A DNA stretch of 64,000 nt from CAVRRZ01 sp963723745 (lineage in GTDB: Bacteria; Actinomycetota; Actinomycetes; Mycobacteriales; Geodermatophilaceae), in assembly GCA_963723745.1 (NCBI GenBank), contig CAVRRZ010000004.1, forward strand, positions 124,001 to 188,000, written 5' to 3'. This document shows positions 41,960 to 50,164 of the stretch, piece after piece (the first letter of the stretch is position 1; the number at the start of each line of letters is the position of its first letter). The notes beneath the pieces are model-generated. The model ran no database searches. It was not told the origin of the DNA and worked only from the letters and a program-made list of their open reading frames with translations. A program made the translations under genes and the position numbers.

Positions 41960-42349
41960 TCAGCCCCTGAGTGCCGCCAGTGCCGCATCCAGACGGCGCC
42001 CGGCCTCGTCGGCCATCGGCTGCAGCTCGGGTCGCCCCGTCATCGACACCATGGTCTGCGGGTCGAGGACCTGCACCGTGGAGCCGTCGCCGGCCTGGCT
42101 GACCACCACGTTGCAGGGCAGCAGCACACCGACGCCGCGGTCCACCTCCAGCGCCTGCTGCGCGAGGTCGGGGGCACAGGCGCCCAGGATCAGGTAGGGC
42201 TCCATCTCCACTCCGCGCTTCTGTCGCAGGGTGGTCTGTACGTCGATCTCGGTGAGGATGCCGAAGCCCTGCTCGGCCAGGGCCTCCCTGGTGCGCGCCA
42301 CCGCCTCCGCGAACGGGACGGCGAGGTCGAGGGTGCGTCGGTACTCCAT
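41960..42349 (-). CDS. DUF302-domain protein
   Basis: A 129-residue protein of the DUF302 family: FAEAVARTREALAEQGFGILTEIDVQTTLRQKRGVEMEPYLILGACAPDLAQQALEVDRGVGVLLPCNVVV is the diagnostic stretch, with cysteines in GACAPD and LPCNV. The family has no established activity, but it is common near sulfur and metal stress genes. It lies 49 bases before the second dioxygenase on the same strand. Confidence 0.8.
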   Translation of the reverse strand: MEYRRTLDLAVPFAEAVARTREALAEQGFGILTEIDVQTTLRQKRGVEMEPYLILGACAPDLAQQALEVDRGVGVLLPCNVVVSQAGDGSTVQVLDPQTMVSMTGRPELQPMADEAGRRLDAALAALRG

Positions 42350-42928
42350 GTGGAAGTTCCTTCCGGGATGCCGCCCGACGCCGCTGCGCGGCCCTCCTGC
42401 TCGGACCGCCGGTCGGTGCGACGAGTTCCCTGCAGTCGGTACCCCCGCCGTCTCGTTCGTACCGCCGCAGCTGCCGGTGCTCTACGCGGCACTACGACCG
42501 CGCGCCTGACCTGCGGCGTTGCCCTCGTCGTCGCTCCCTGCCTATTCTCCATCTGTGTACTGGGGATTCGCACCGAGCCGGCCCGCGTTCTGCGTGTGCC
42601 TCCTCGCGGTGACCCCGCTCGTGGTCGACGACCGGCTCTGTCCGGGCGGCACGCCCTCCCGCTGAGCGAACGCTCAGCGGTCCCGTGTCCGCCCGTACGT
42701 CTGTCGAAGGACCCTCGTTGACCGAGATCGCCACGCCCGTTCCCACACCCCTGCCGCTCGCCCGAGCAGTCGAGGCGGCCACCCCCGCCGCCACGCCGGT
42801 CGCGAACAGCTCTGTCCCGGCCCGCCGATCGCGGTGGCGGCGCCTGGCCTCCGCCGTCATTGACACACACCGGGCAGCCGTCCCCTTCTGACGACGCTCG
42901 CTCCGCTGGTGGCACGAGCGCCGCGGAC
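42350..42928. other. Gene-poor stretch, one doubtful small frame
   Basis: No convincing gene in 579 bases. A + strand frame at 42685-42891 (low-complexity, Pro/Ala-rich) could start at TTG 42718 after GAAGGA, but its content is not convincing. The stretch lies between the end of the CtaG gene and the start of the DUF302 gene, so it should contain the DUF302 promoter. Confidence 0.4.
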
Positions 42929-43783
42929 TCACCCAGCGGCGGGAGCGCCGCGGGGCACCGCGGTCGGTTCCCGCAGGAGCGCGCGCCCCGTGCGGCGGTA
43001 CCAGGCGGCGAACAGCGCGACGAGCAGCAGCAGGTCCGCGACGTGGCCGCCGTAGTACATCAACTGTGCGGCAGCCTCGACCTCCGCGGCATCGTGCCCG
43101 CCGCCCACCGGTAGCACCGGAGCACGGGAGTACAGCAGCTTGGCCAGGAAGGCGTGGAAGCCGCCGGCGACGACGAGGACGGCCAGCCGTACCGCCATGC
43201 CCGGGCGGCGCGGAGCGGGATCGGGGCCGGCCACCGCCCAGGCGAACAGGTACCCGGCCAGCAGGAAGTGCAGGTGCAGCAGGTGGTGCACGACCTCCGA
43301 CCGGGCGCTGAGGGCGTACAGCGGCGTCAGGTAGAGCAGGTACAGCCCGCCGACGCTGAGCACCGCGGCGGTAGCCACGTGGGACAGCGCATGCAGCGCT
43401 CGGGACCGCAGCAACACGGCCACGGGGTGCCGGGCGGACGCGGGCAGGGCGGCCAGCAACAGGGTCAGCGGGGCGCCCAGGACCAGGGCGATGGGCGCGA
43501 ACATCCCCAGCAGCAGGTGCTGCGCCATGTGCCCGCCTGCCGTGCCGGCGTCGACCGCCGGGGACAGCGCGACGCCGACCAGGCCGGCCCCCAGCAGGAA
43601 GCTCGCCGTCCGTCCGCCGCTCCAGCCGCGGCCGCTCCCGCGCAGCCGGACGACGCCGGTCAGGTAGCCGGCGCCGAACACGACGGCGACCAGTACCGGC
43701 AGCAGCCACGCCGCCGCGGCGGAGCCCGCCCCGTGCGAACCGCCGTGCGCCAGCACGGTGAGGGCTCCGGCCGGCGTACTCAC
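42929..43783 (-). CDS. CtaG/caa3-type cytochrome oxidase assembly protein
   Basis: A 284-residue membrane protein with about seven helices and several membrane-embedded histidines (AGGHMAQHLLLGMFAPIALVLGAPL, EVVHHLLHLHFLLAGYLFAW, LMYYGGHVADLLLLVALF), the pattern of CtaG_Caa3 proteins that help insert copper into cytochrome c oxidase. It overlaps the DUF2243 gene by ATGA and ends the operon that begins with the DsbA-like gene at 47617. Confidence 0.85.
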   Translation of the reverse strand: MSTPAGALTVLAHGGSHGAGSAAAAWLLPVLVAVVFGAGYLTGVVRLRGSGRGWSGGRTASFLLGAGLVGVALSPAVDAGTAGGHMAQHLLLGMFAPIALVLGAPLTLLLAALPASARHPVAVLLRSRALHALSHVATAAVLSVGGLYLLYLTPLYALSARSEVVHHLLHLHFLLAGYLFAWAVAGPDPAPRRPGMAVRLAVLVVAGGFHAFLAKLLYSRAPVLPVGGGHDAAEVEAAAQLMYYGGHVADLLLLVALFAAWYRRTGRALLREPTAVPRGAPAAG

Positions 43784-44262
43784 CGCCGGTCGGCCCGGGT
43801 CCGCCCCTCGTCCCGGGACCGCCAGATCATGAGCGCACCCAGTAGCAGCAACACCAGCGCGGCGCCGTTCCAGGCCAGGTCGTAGGGCAGCACGTCGACC
43901 CCGTAGCGGATCTCGTGCAGATCCAGGAGCTTGTGGTCGACGATCCCGTCGAACAGCTGGAAGGCACCCAGGCCGAACACGAAGCCTCCCCCCGCCGAAC
44001 GCCGCGCCAGCGTCCCGCGGCGGCGCAGGTCGGCGAACCAGAAGAACCCGGCGACCAGCATCGCCACGTAGGCCGTCTGCAGCAACCCGTCCGACAGCAG
44101 GCTGATGTCGGGGGTCGACCGGTCGTAGAAGTGGTGCCAGCCCAGCAGCTGGTGGAACACCATCTCGTCGATGGCGGCCATGATGGCGACGCCGAGCATG
44201 ATGCCCGTCAGCACCGACCGGCGGCGGTCCACCGTGACCCGCCGGGTCGATGCGGCCGTCAT
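43780..44262 (-). CDS. DUF2243 membrane protein
   Basis: A 160-residue four-helix membrane protein matching DUF2243: MAAIDEMVFHQLLGWHHFYDRSTPDISLLSDGLLQTAY and GGFVFGLGAFQLFDGIVDHKLLDLHEIRYGVD. DUF2243 and CtaG genes are commonly paired in Actinobacteria, as here (ATGA overlap). The conserved histidines suggest metal or heme handling, but the function is not known. Confidence 0.85.
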   Translation of the reverse strand: MTAASTRRVTVDRRRSVLTGIMLGVAIMAAIDEMVFHQLLGWHHFYDRSTPDISLLSDGLLQTAYVAMLVAGFFWFADLRRRGTLARRSAGGGFVFGLGAFQLFDGIVDHKLLDLHEIRYGVDVLPYDLAWNGAALVLLLLGALMIWRSRDEGRTRADRR

Positions 44263-44278
44263 ACCAATCCCTTCTGCG

Positions 44279-44785
44279 TCAGTGGCTGGTCAGCCCGCGA
44301 CGGGACTGCAGGGAGGGCGGGATCCACCGCTCGGCGATCAGCCCAGTCGTGACCGAGTAGATGCTCTTGTGCAGGACGTCGACGATGCGCTCCTTCCGGG
44401 GCCAGACCATCGGCGGGGCTCCCACCCCCGTGGTGTTCTCCAGCGTCTGGTCGGTCGACAGCCGCACGATGGTGTGCGCCACGTGCGCCTGCGGCCCGCG
44501 GAGCCCGACCGCAGCCCACACACCGCGCAGAGCGCCCAGCACGGCCCCCGTCCCGTAGTGCATCGCCCAGTTCCAGCCCGTCGGCCGGTCGGCGTCGGAC
44601 GGGTGGCGGCCGAGCAGGGCAAGCAGGGTCCGGGCAGGAATGTAGGAGTTCGGCCGGCGGGTGACGGCCTGCTCCAGCTTCTCCGCCGCCGTCATCACCG
44701 CCACCCCCACCAGGCCGGCGGCCGCACCGCGGCCCGCTGCCGGAAGCAGTGCTCGAGCACGACGTGCCTCGTTCGCAGACACCAT
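44279..44785 (-). CDS. Membrane-associated protein of unknown function
   Basis: A 168-residue protein with a hydrophobic N-terminal segment (GRGAAAGLVGVAVMTAAEKLEQAV), a second in WAMHYGTGAVLGALRGVWAAVG and a third near SIYSVTTGLIAERW. It resembles small membrane proteins that accompany DUF2243 in other Actinobacteria, but I do not recognise a family. It starts 60 bases after the methyltransferase stop and lies 16 bases before the DUF2243 start. Confidence 0.65.
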   Translation of the reverse strand: MVSANEARRARALLPAAGRGAAAGLVGVAVMTAAEKLEQAVTRRPNSYIPARTLLALLGRHPSDADRPTGWNWAMHYGTGAVLGALRGVWAAVGLRGPQAHVAHTIVRLSTDQTLENTTGVGAPPMVWPRKERIVDVLHKSIYSVTTGLIAERWIPPSLQSRRGLTSH

Positions 44786-44845
44786 GGAATCCCTCCTGAC
44801 GAGTTGCGGCAGGACATAGCCCCGGGGCGCGGATCTACACCGTCG

Positions 44846-45424
44846 TCAGGGGCGCTGCGCGAACAGCAGCGTGTCCACGGCGGTACCGGAGCCGGTGTCC
44901 CGGTCGATCCGCTCGAGGCGCGACGTGCCCCAGCCCGGGACCGCCCCACCGAGCAACTCGGGGTCGTAGAGCACGTCGGGGTCCTGCGGGCCGCCGATGC
45001 CACGGGTGAGGTTCTCCCGGTCGTGCCCGAGGACCAGCAGGTGCCCGCCCGGGCGGACGGCGTCGGCGGACCGTGCGAGGACGTCGACCAGCCGGGCGCG
45101 CGGCAGGTGCAGGTAGAGCACCAGCACCAGGTCGAACTCGGCCGAGCCCAGATCAGCGGTCAGCACGTCCTCGACCCGCCACGTGACGCGCGCCTCCGAG
45201 GGCGCGTTCTCCTGCCCCCGCCGAAGACCGACGGCCGAGAAGTCGATCGCGTCGACCTCCCATCCCCCGCCGGCCAGCCACAGCGCCATGCGTCCCTCAC
45301 CCGCGGCGACGTCCAGCGCCCGCCCGGCGGGCAGCCCGGCGGTCAGCTCGGCGGCGGTGCGGTTCGGTTCGACGGACCACTGCCGCGCCTCGGCGTAGCG
45401 GCGGTCCCACTCAGCGGCGTCCAT
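44846..45424 (-). CDS. SAM-dependent methyltransferase
   Basis: A 192-residue class I methyltransferase. RALDVAAGEGRMALWLAGGGWEVDAIDFSAVGL is the SAM-binding region (motif I and the acidic end of strand 2), EFDLVLVLYLHLPRARL is motif II and VRPGGHLLVLGHD motif III. The form resembles TehB-like or thiol/metalloid methyltransferases; the substrate is unknown. It starts 30 bases after the CPVCNK membrane protein and seems part of the same operon. Confidence 0.8.
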   Translation of the reverse strand: MDAAEWDRRYAEARQWSVEPNRTAAELTAGLPAGRALDVAAGEGRMALWLAGGGWEVDAIDFSAVGLRRGQENAPSEARVTWRVEDVLTADLGSAEFDLVLVLYLHLPRARLVDVLARSADAVRPGGHLLVLGHDRENLTRGIGGPQDPDVLYDPELLGGAVPGWGTSRLERIDRDTGSGTAVDTLLFAQRP

Positions 45425-45454
45425 GTCGCTCCCCTCTATCGGACCCGACCGGCC

Positions 45455-45961
45455 TCAACGGGCCGCGCCGGCGCGCGGCCGAGCCGGCACGGCGCAGGCG
45501 GCCTGCCCCCGCAGTCTGCGGGTCAGCGCCCAGCCCAGCAGGAGCAGCGCGAGGACGGAGAGCACGGGCTGCACCGGCTCGAAGTAGGTCATCGCACCAC
45601 TGGCACCCAGGGCCAACAAGACGAGCTTGTTGCACACCGGGCAGCCGACGGCGAAGAAGGTTAGGAGTCCCCCGGCACCGCCCCACCACCGTGACCGGCG
45701 CTCGTCCTCGGCCGATGCCGGCTCCGGCTCAGGCGAGCCTGGCTCCCGCACGTAGGTGGCCACGAGCAGCCCGGCGAGCACCGCGCTGACGAGAAGGGCA
45801 GGCCAGGACCACCATGTGGGCGGCACCTCCCGGCTGAAGACGGGCGTGTCGATGAGGTCGGTCGGGACGGCGACCATCACCACGCCGACGACGGTCATGG
45901 CGAGCGCGGTGAACCAGCGCCGGCGGTCCCAGGCCCGGAGCGCCAGGTACATCGAGGTCAT
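45455..45961 (-). CDS. CPVCNK-motif membrane protein, copy A
   Basis: A 168-residue membrane protein with four hydrophobic segments. The third carries TFFAVGCPVCNKLVLLALGASGAM, a CxxC in the membrane followed by Asn-Lys. It is a paralogue of 58891-59460. Shared landmarks are VPPTWWSWPALLVSAVLAGLLVATYVR against the same region in copy B, the CPVCNK block, and a C-terminal RLRGQAAC. Both copies lie in a thiol-redox module with DsbA- and CcdA-like genes, so the CxxC may take electrons from them. It overlaps the CcdA-like gene by ATGA. Family name unknown to me. Confidence 0.8.
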   Translation of the reverse strand: MTSMYLALRAWDRRRWFTALAMTVVGVVMVAVPTDLIDTPVFSREVPPTWWSWPALLVSAVLAGLLVATYVREPGSPEPEPASAEDERRSRWWGGAGGLLTFFAVGCPVCNKLVLLALGASGAMTYFEPVQPVLSVLALLLLGWALTRRLRGQAACAVPARPRAGAAR

Positions 45962-46863
45962 CGGGACTCCTGTCGGTCGAGCGCGTGGATCGTGTCGTCG
46001 TCAGGACGGGCATCGGTGGTCCGGTTGCGGATCCGGTGCAGGCGGAGCGCGATGACGCCGAGGAGGGCCGCCGCGGCGGCCGCCAGCAACCAGACGTCGA
46101 GATCGCGCGCGGACAACTCGGCGACCCAGCTCTGCGCCTCGAACTCGAGGTCCGTGGTGTCCCCGAGCCCGAGGACGCCGGTGATGCCGGCGGTGCCGTC
46201 GAAGCGGAGGAACAGCCAGCCGATGATGATGAACAGGGCACCGGAGATCAGCTGGCTGGTGTGCAGCTGCCGTCCGCCGACGCGCAGTGGGCGGCCGCGC
46301 AGCCACCGGCGCCGACCGAGGTCGAACCGGTCCCACAGCAGCGCGAGCACGAACATCGGCGCCGCCATCCCGAGGGCGTAGACGGCCAGCAGGACCCCTC
46401 CCCCCATGACGCCGCCGTCGGTCGCGGCGAGGGTGAGGACGGCGCCGAGGATCGGCCCGGAGCAGAACCCGGCGAGGCCGTAGACCGCGCCCAGCGAGAA
46501 GGTCCCCGCCCACCCGCGGGCCCGGCCCGGGGTGGCGACGCGGGCACGGAGCCGGTCGGCTCCGGGCAGGCCGAAACCGCCGCCGAGGAGCTGTACGACC
46601 CCGAGGGCGATGATCGTCCAGCCGGCGACGGCGATCAGCACCTCCCGGTGCCCGTAGAAGAGCGTCGAGACCAGCGCCGACCCCACGCCGAGGGGCACGA
46701 GGGTCAGGCAGAGGCCCAGCCAGAAGACGACGGTGCGGGCGAGCAGCTCCCGCGGGTGCGCGAACGCGTAGGCGAAGAAGGACGGCAGCAGGAGCGCGCT
46801 GCAGGGGCTGATGAGTGTGAGCGCGCCGCCGAGGAACGCCGCCACAAGCCCCAGCTCACCCAT
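45958..46863 (-). CDS. CcdA/DsbD-like electron-transfer membrane protein, copy A
   Basis: A 301-residue polytopic protein of the CcdA/DsbD family that passes electrons from cytoplasmic thioredoxin across the membrane. The two membrane cysteines are present: GALTLISPCSALLLPSFFAYAF and YGLAGFCSGPILGAVL. It is longer than CcdA, with an extra C-terminal helix and a basic tail. The ATG at 46863 overlaps the DsbA-like stop by eight bases. It is closest in layout to the product at 60368-61240. Confidence 0.85.
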   Translation of the reverse strand: MGELGLVAAFLGGALTLISPCSALLLPSFFAYAFAHPRELLARTVVFWLGLCLTLVPLGVGSALVSTLFYGHREVLIAVAGWTIIALGVVQLLGGGFGLPGADRLRARVATPGRARGWAGTFSLGAVYGLAGFCSGPILGAVLTLAATDGGVMGGGVLLAVYALGMAAPMFVLALLWDRFDLGRRRWLRGRPLRVGGRQLHTSQLISGALFIIIGWLFLRFDGTAGITGVLGLGDTTDLEFEAQSWVAELSARDLDVWLLAAAAAALLGVIALRLHRIRNRTTDARPDDDTIHALDRQESR

Positions 46864-47617
46864 CGGCCCCGGCCTCGGCGGCCGCCTGCTCGATCGCCGC
46901 GACGAACGTGTCGGTGGGCTGCGCACCCATGATCGGCCGACCGTTGAGCAGGAAGGCGGGCGTCCCGGCGAGCCCGAGCTGCTGCCCCTCACGGAAGTCG
47001 GCGGTGACCGCGTCGAGCGTCTCCTGCGACTGCATCGTCGCGGTGAACCGCTCGACGTCCAGGTCCAGGTCGCCGGCGAGCCCGAGCAGCACGTCGTCGG
47101 TCAGCTGACCGCTGTTCGGCGGGAAGCCCAGCGCGTAGACCGCGTCGTGGTATTCCCAGAAGGCGCCCTGCTCCCCCGCCGCCCGCGCGGCCCGCGCCGC
47201 CTGGACCGACTGCTCACCGAAGTAGGGGAAGTCCCGCCACTCCAGCCGGAGAGTGCCGTCCTCGACGAACCGGTCGACGAGCACCGGCTCGGTCTCCTGG
47301 GCGAACTTCGCGCAGAAGGGGCACTGGAAGTCCTCCCACATGACGAGGACGACCGGCGCATCGGCATCCCCCTGTGCCAGCGGGTCGTAGGCGATCCGGC
47401 GGGCCTGGTCCTCTGCCGGCTGCGCTGACCCGCCCTCGTGGTGGACGTCCGCCACCGGGCCGCCAGCGTCCCGCACGTCAGGTCGGCCGAGACCCCAGAC
47501 GACGGCGACGACGCCGAGCACGACGACCACGGCCAGGGCGATGAGCGGTCCGCGCAGGGCCTGCGCCGTCGTGGATCGGCCCGTCTCCGGCGGCGTGGAT
47601 GGAGCAGCGTTGGGCAC
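46856..47617 (-). CDS. DsbA-like thiol oxidoreductase, membrane-anchored, copy A
   Basis: A 253-residue protein: N-terminal helix (GPLIALAVVVVLGVVAVVWGL), linker, then a DsbA/Thioredoxin_4 domain with VLVMWEDFQCPFCAKFAQE (CPFC active site) and LAGTPAFLLNGRPIMG (the cis-Pro loop). It would catalyse disulfide chemistry outside the membrane. GTG at 47617 is chosen because AGGGGGAA precedes it at good spacing; ATGs at 47641 and 47644 are in frame without one. It heads the operon down to CtaG and is divergent from the GntR regulator across the palindrome at 47653. Confidence 0.85.
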   Translation of the reverse strand: MPNAAPSTPPETGRSTTAQALRGPLIALAVVVVLGVVAVVWGLGRPDVRDAGGPVADVHHEGGSAQPAEDQARRIAYDPLAQGDADAPVVLVMWEDFQCPFCAKFAQETEPVLVDRFVEDGTLRLEWRDFPYFGEQSVQAARAARAAGEQGAFWEYHDAVYALGFPPNSGQLTDDVLLGLAGDLDLDVERFTATMQSQETLDAVTADFREGQQLGLAGTPAFLLNGRPIMGAQPTDTFVAAIEQAAAEAGADG

Positions 47618-47652
47618 GAGAACTTCCCCCTGACGCGCCATCATCGACGCGG

Positions 47653-47666
47653 GTTGTCCGGACAAC
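47653..47666. promoter_or_regulatory. GntR-type palindrome between divergent operons
   Basis: GTTGTCCGGACAAC is a perfect 14-base palindrome 36 bases upstream of the DsbA-like start and 80 bases before the GntR start. A degenerate second copy, GTTGACCGTACAA, lies at 47676-47688. Its form and position fit a HutC-type GntR operator. Confidence 0.6.
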
Positions 47667-47745
47667 TCGTCTACAGTTGACCGTACAAGAGCTGCCGCGG
47701 TCGGCGATCGCCACCCACGGCCCCGTGAACCGATCTGGAGGAGCC

Positions 47746-48561
47746 ATGCCGGAGCTCTCGCCCATTCCCCCGGCAGCACGGCTGGACCGGCACGCGAGCA
47801 CACCGCTGTGGCGCCAGCTCGCCGCCGATCTCCGCAAGCGGCTGGACGGCGGCGAGTTCATCCACGGCGTCCCCGGCGAGGTGGAGCTCGGCCTCCAGTA
47901 CTCGGTCAGCCGGCACACGGTCCGCGAGGCGTTGCGCCAGCTGCGCGCCGACGGCGTGATCAGCACCGGACGCGGTCGGCGCCCCCGCCTCGCCGCGCCC
48001 GACCCGGTCATCACCCAGCCCACGGGGATCGCCTACTCGCTGTTCTCCTCCGTGGAGGCCTGCGGGCTGGTGCAGACGTCGGTGGTACGCGTGCTGACCG
48101 TGCGGGCGGACGGCGTCATCGCCCCCCGGCTGGGGCTGGAGGAGTCGACACCGCTCGTCCACCTCGAGCGGCTGCGCCTGGCCGACGACCGACCCCTGGC
48201 GCTCGACCGCGTCTGGCTCCCCGCCTCGATCGGCGAGCCCCTGCTGGACGTCGACTTCCGCCGCACCAGCCTCTACGAGGAGCTCGCCCGGACCGGCATC
48301 GCCGTCACCGGTGGGCAGGAGACGGTCCGGGCGGTCATCCCGAGCAGGGCCGAGCACGACACTCTCGGCCTGCAGCCGCCGTCGGCGGTGTTCTCCGTCG
48401 AGCGGACGGGCACGAGCTCCGGTGTCCCCGTCGAGTGGCGGCACACCCTGATCCGGGCCGACCGCTTCACCCTGACCAGCACGCTGGACCCCCGGCCGGG
48501 AGCGACCGAGCCGCCCAGCGGCGACATCCCCGTCTCCGCGTTCACGCCGAGTTTCGGCTGA
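47746..48561 (+). CDS. GntR/HutC-family regulator
   Basis: A 271-residue regulator. The winged helix-turn-helix (about 20-85) has WRQLAADLRKRLDGGEFIHGVPGEVELGLQYSVSRHTVREALRQLRADGVISTGRGRRPRL. The UTRA effector domain follows (about 105-260, with PLVHLERLRLADDRPLALDRVWLPASIGEPLL). The effector is unknown. ATG at 47746 has GGAGGAG upstream. It is divergent from the DsbA-CcdA operon and 17 bases before a rhodanese-TauE pair on its own strand, so it may control both. Confidence 0.87.
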   Translation: MPELSPIPPAARLDRHASTPLWRQLAADLRKRLDGGEFIHGVPGEVELGLQYSVSRHTVREALRQLRADGVISTGRGRRPRLAAPDPVITQPTGIAYSLFSSVEACGLVQTSVVRVLTVRADGVIAPRLGLEESTPLVHLERLRLADDRPLALDRVWLPASIGEPLLDVDFRRTSLYEELARTGIAVTGGQETVRAVIPSRAEHDTLGLQPPSAVFSVERTGTSSGVPVEWRHTLIRADRFTLTSTLDPRPGATEPPSGDIPVSAFTPSFG

Positions 48562-48578
48562 CCCAGGAAGGAACCCTG

Positions 48579-48932
48579 ATGACCGAGGCGTCTCCCACCC
48601 GCCGGCTCCCCGACCTGGATCCCGGCCAGGCCGCCGAGCTGCTCGAGCGGGGCGAGGCACTGCTGATCGACGTCCGAGAGCCACAAGAGTGGGCCGCGGG
48701 CCACGCCCCACAGGCCGAGCACCTGCCGCTCGGTCTGGTCACCCCGGAGGCGGTTCCGCAGGACCGGCCGGTCATCGCCATCTGCCGGTCCGGCAACCGC
48801 TCGGGCAAGACTGCCGACGCCCTGGCCGCAGCCGGCGTACGGGTGCACAACCTGGCCGGCGGCATGACGGCGTGGACCCAGAGCGGCCTGCCGATCGTCA
48901 CCGACGACGGGAAGCCGGGCACCGTCGCATGA
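48579..48932 (+). CDS. Single-domain rhodanese
   Basis: A 117-residue sulfurtransferase with LLIDVREPQEWAAGHAPQAEHLPLG and the active-site loop VIAICRSGNRSGKTADAL. It is the third stand-alone or N-terminal rhodanese of the island with catalytic Cys. Start ATG at 48579 has AGGAAGGAA upstream. It overlaps the TauE gene by ATGA. Confidence 0.9.
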   Translation: MTEASPTRRLPDLDPGQAAELLERGEALLIDVREPQEWAAGHAPQAEHLPLGLVTPEAVPQDRPVIAICRSGNRSGKTADALAAAGVRVHNLAGGMTAWTQSGLPIVTDDGKPGTVA

Positions 48933-49720
48933 TCGTCGCCGCCACGCTCGGGCTGGGCCTGCTCATCGGCCTGAGCCTGGGCGCACTGGGCGGCGGCGGC
49001 TCCATCCTCACCGTGCCCGCCCTGGTCTACGTCATCGGCCAGGACGCCCGCGCGGCCGCGACCAGCAGCCTGTTCATCGTCGGCATCACCTCGGTTATCG
49101 CCGCGCTTGGCCACGCCCGCAGCGGGCGGGTGCACTGGGGCGTCGGCGTCGCCTTCGGGATCACCGGCATCGCGGCCGGCTTCGCCGGGACCGCGGTCAA
49201 CCGGCTGGTGGACCCCGATGTCCTGCTCCTCGGCTTCGCCGCGGTGATCGTCGTCGCCGCCGTGGGCATGCTCGCCAACAGCGGAGACGAGACGCTCCCG
49301 CAAGGAGAGGGTGACGCACCACAGCCCGCACGACGCTGGAGAGCCGGGCGGATCGGACGCATCGTCGGTGCCAGCCTGCTCGTCGGCTTCATGACCGGCC
49401 TCTTCGGCGTCGGCGGCGGCTTCGTGATCGTCCCGGCGCTGACCCTCGCCCTGGGCATGTCCATGCCGCAGGCGGTCGCCACGTCGCTGGTCATCATCTC
49501 GATCAACTCCACCGGCGCCCTGCTGGCACGGGCCGGCACGGCGCACTTCGACTGGGCGGTGATCATCCCGTTCACGCTGGCCGCCGTCGCCGGCTCGCTC
49601 GGCGGGAAGCTGGTCGCCGACCGCATCTCCGGCGCAACCCTCACGCGGGCCTTCGCCGTCCTACTCATCGCCGTCGCGGTCTATACCGCCTCGTCGAGCC
49701 TGATCTCGCTCCTCGGCTGA
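48929..49720 (+). CDS. TauE/SafE-family exporter, second copy
   Basis: A 263-residue polytopic protein with the family repeats SLGALGGGGSILTVPALVYVIGQDARAAATSSLFIVG and GLFGVGGGFVIVPALTLALGMSMPQAVATSLVIISINS. It is a paralogue of 39221-40099 and, like it, follows a rhodanese gene with overlap. Likely substrate is sulfite or a similar anion. Confidence 0.88.
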   Translation: MIVAATLGLGLLIGLSLGALGGGGSILTVPALVYVIGQDARAAATSSLFIVGITSVIAALGHARSGRVHWGVGVAFGITGIAAGFAGTAVNRLVDPDVLLLGFAAVIVVAAVGMLANSGDETLPQGEGDAPQPARRWRAGRIGRIVGASLLVGFMTGLFGVGGGFVIVPALTLALGMSMPQAVATSLVIISINSTGALLARAGTAHFDWAVIIPFTLAAVAGSLGGKLVADRISGATLTRAFAVLLIAVAVYTASSSLISLLG

Positions 49721-49751
49721 CCACCCGGAACAGGATGTCACCGTCCCTGGT

Positions 49752-49765
49752 TACCCCCGTGGGTA
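49752..49765. promoter_or_regulatory. CstR-type operator before thioredoxin
   Basis: TACCC-CCGT-GGGTA lies 24 bases before the thioredoxin start, extending the presumed CstR regulon to the redox gene and probably the MFS gene after it. Confidence 0.6.
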
Positions 49766-49788
49766 TCCGACGACGAAAGGGCTACATC

Positions 49789-50157
49789 ATGAGCTCGACC
49801 GCCCTCACTGCATCGACCTTCCAGGACACCGTCAGCCGCGACGGCATCGTCCTGGTCGACTTCTGGGCCGGCTGGTGCGGCCCCTGCCGGGCCTTCGCGC
49901 CGGTCTTCGAGGCCGCCGCAGCGGGCCACTCCGACATCGTCTTCGGCAAGGTCGACACCGAGGCCGAGCAGGAGCTGGCCGCCGCCGCCGGGATCCGGTC
50001 CATCCCGACCCTGATGGCCTTCCGCGACGGCGTGCTCGTCTTCGCCCAGCCCGGCGCCCTGCCCGCCGAGGCGCTCGAGGAGCTCGTCACCGCGGTACGC
50101 GGGCTGGACATGGAGCAGGTGCGCGCCGACCTCGCCGACCAGCGCCGCAGCGCCTGA
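49789..50157 (+). CDS. Thioredoxin
   Basis: A 122-residue thioredoxin with VLVDFWAGWCGPCRAFAPVFEAAA (WCGPC) and the cis-Pro segment AGIRSIPTLMAFRDG. It has no signal peptide, so it is cytoplasmic. It could reduce persulfides released by the rhodaneses or feed electrons to the CcdA-like proteins. The ATG at 49789 starts directly before the fold. Confidence 0.92.
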   Translation: MSSTALTASTFQDTVSRDGIVLVDFWAGWCGPCRAFAPVFEAAAAGHSDIVFGKVDTEAEQELAAAAGIRSIPTLMAFRDGVLVFAQPGALPAEALEELVTAVRGLDMEQVRADLADQRRSA

Positions 50158-50164
50158 CGACCCT

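Noticed and set aside
42685..42891. Small + strand frame, Pro/Ala-rich
   Set aside because: Low complexity, no domain; only a weak TTG start signal.
47671..48711. 346-codon - strand frame over the GntR gene
   Set aside because: Shadow frame; the + strand encodes a clear GntR-UTRA regulator with a good ribosome-binding site.
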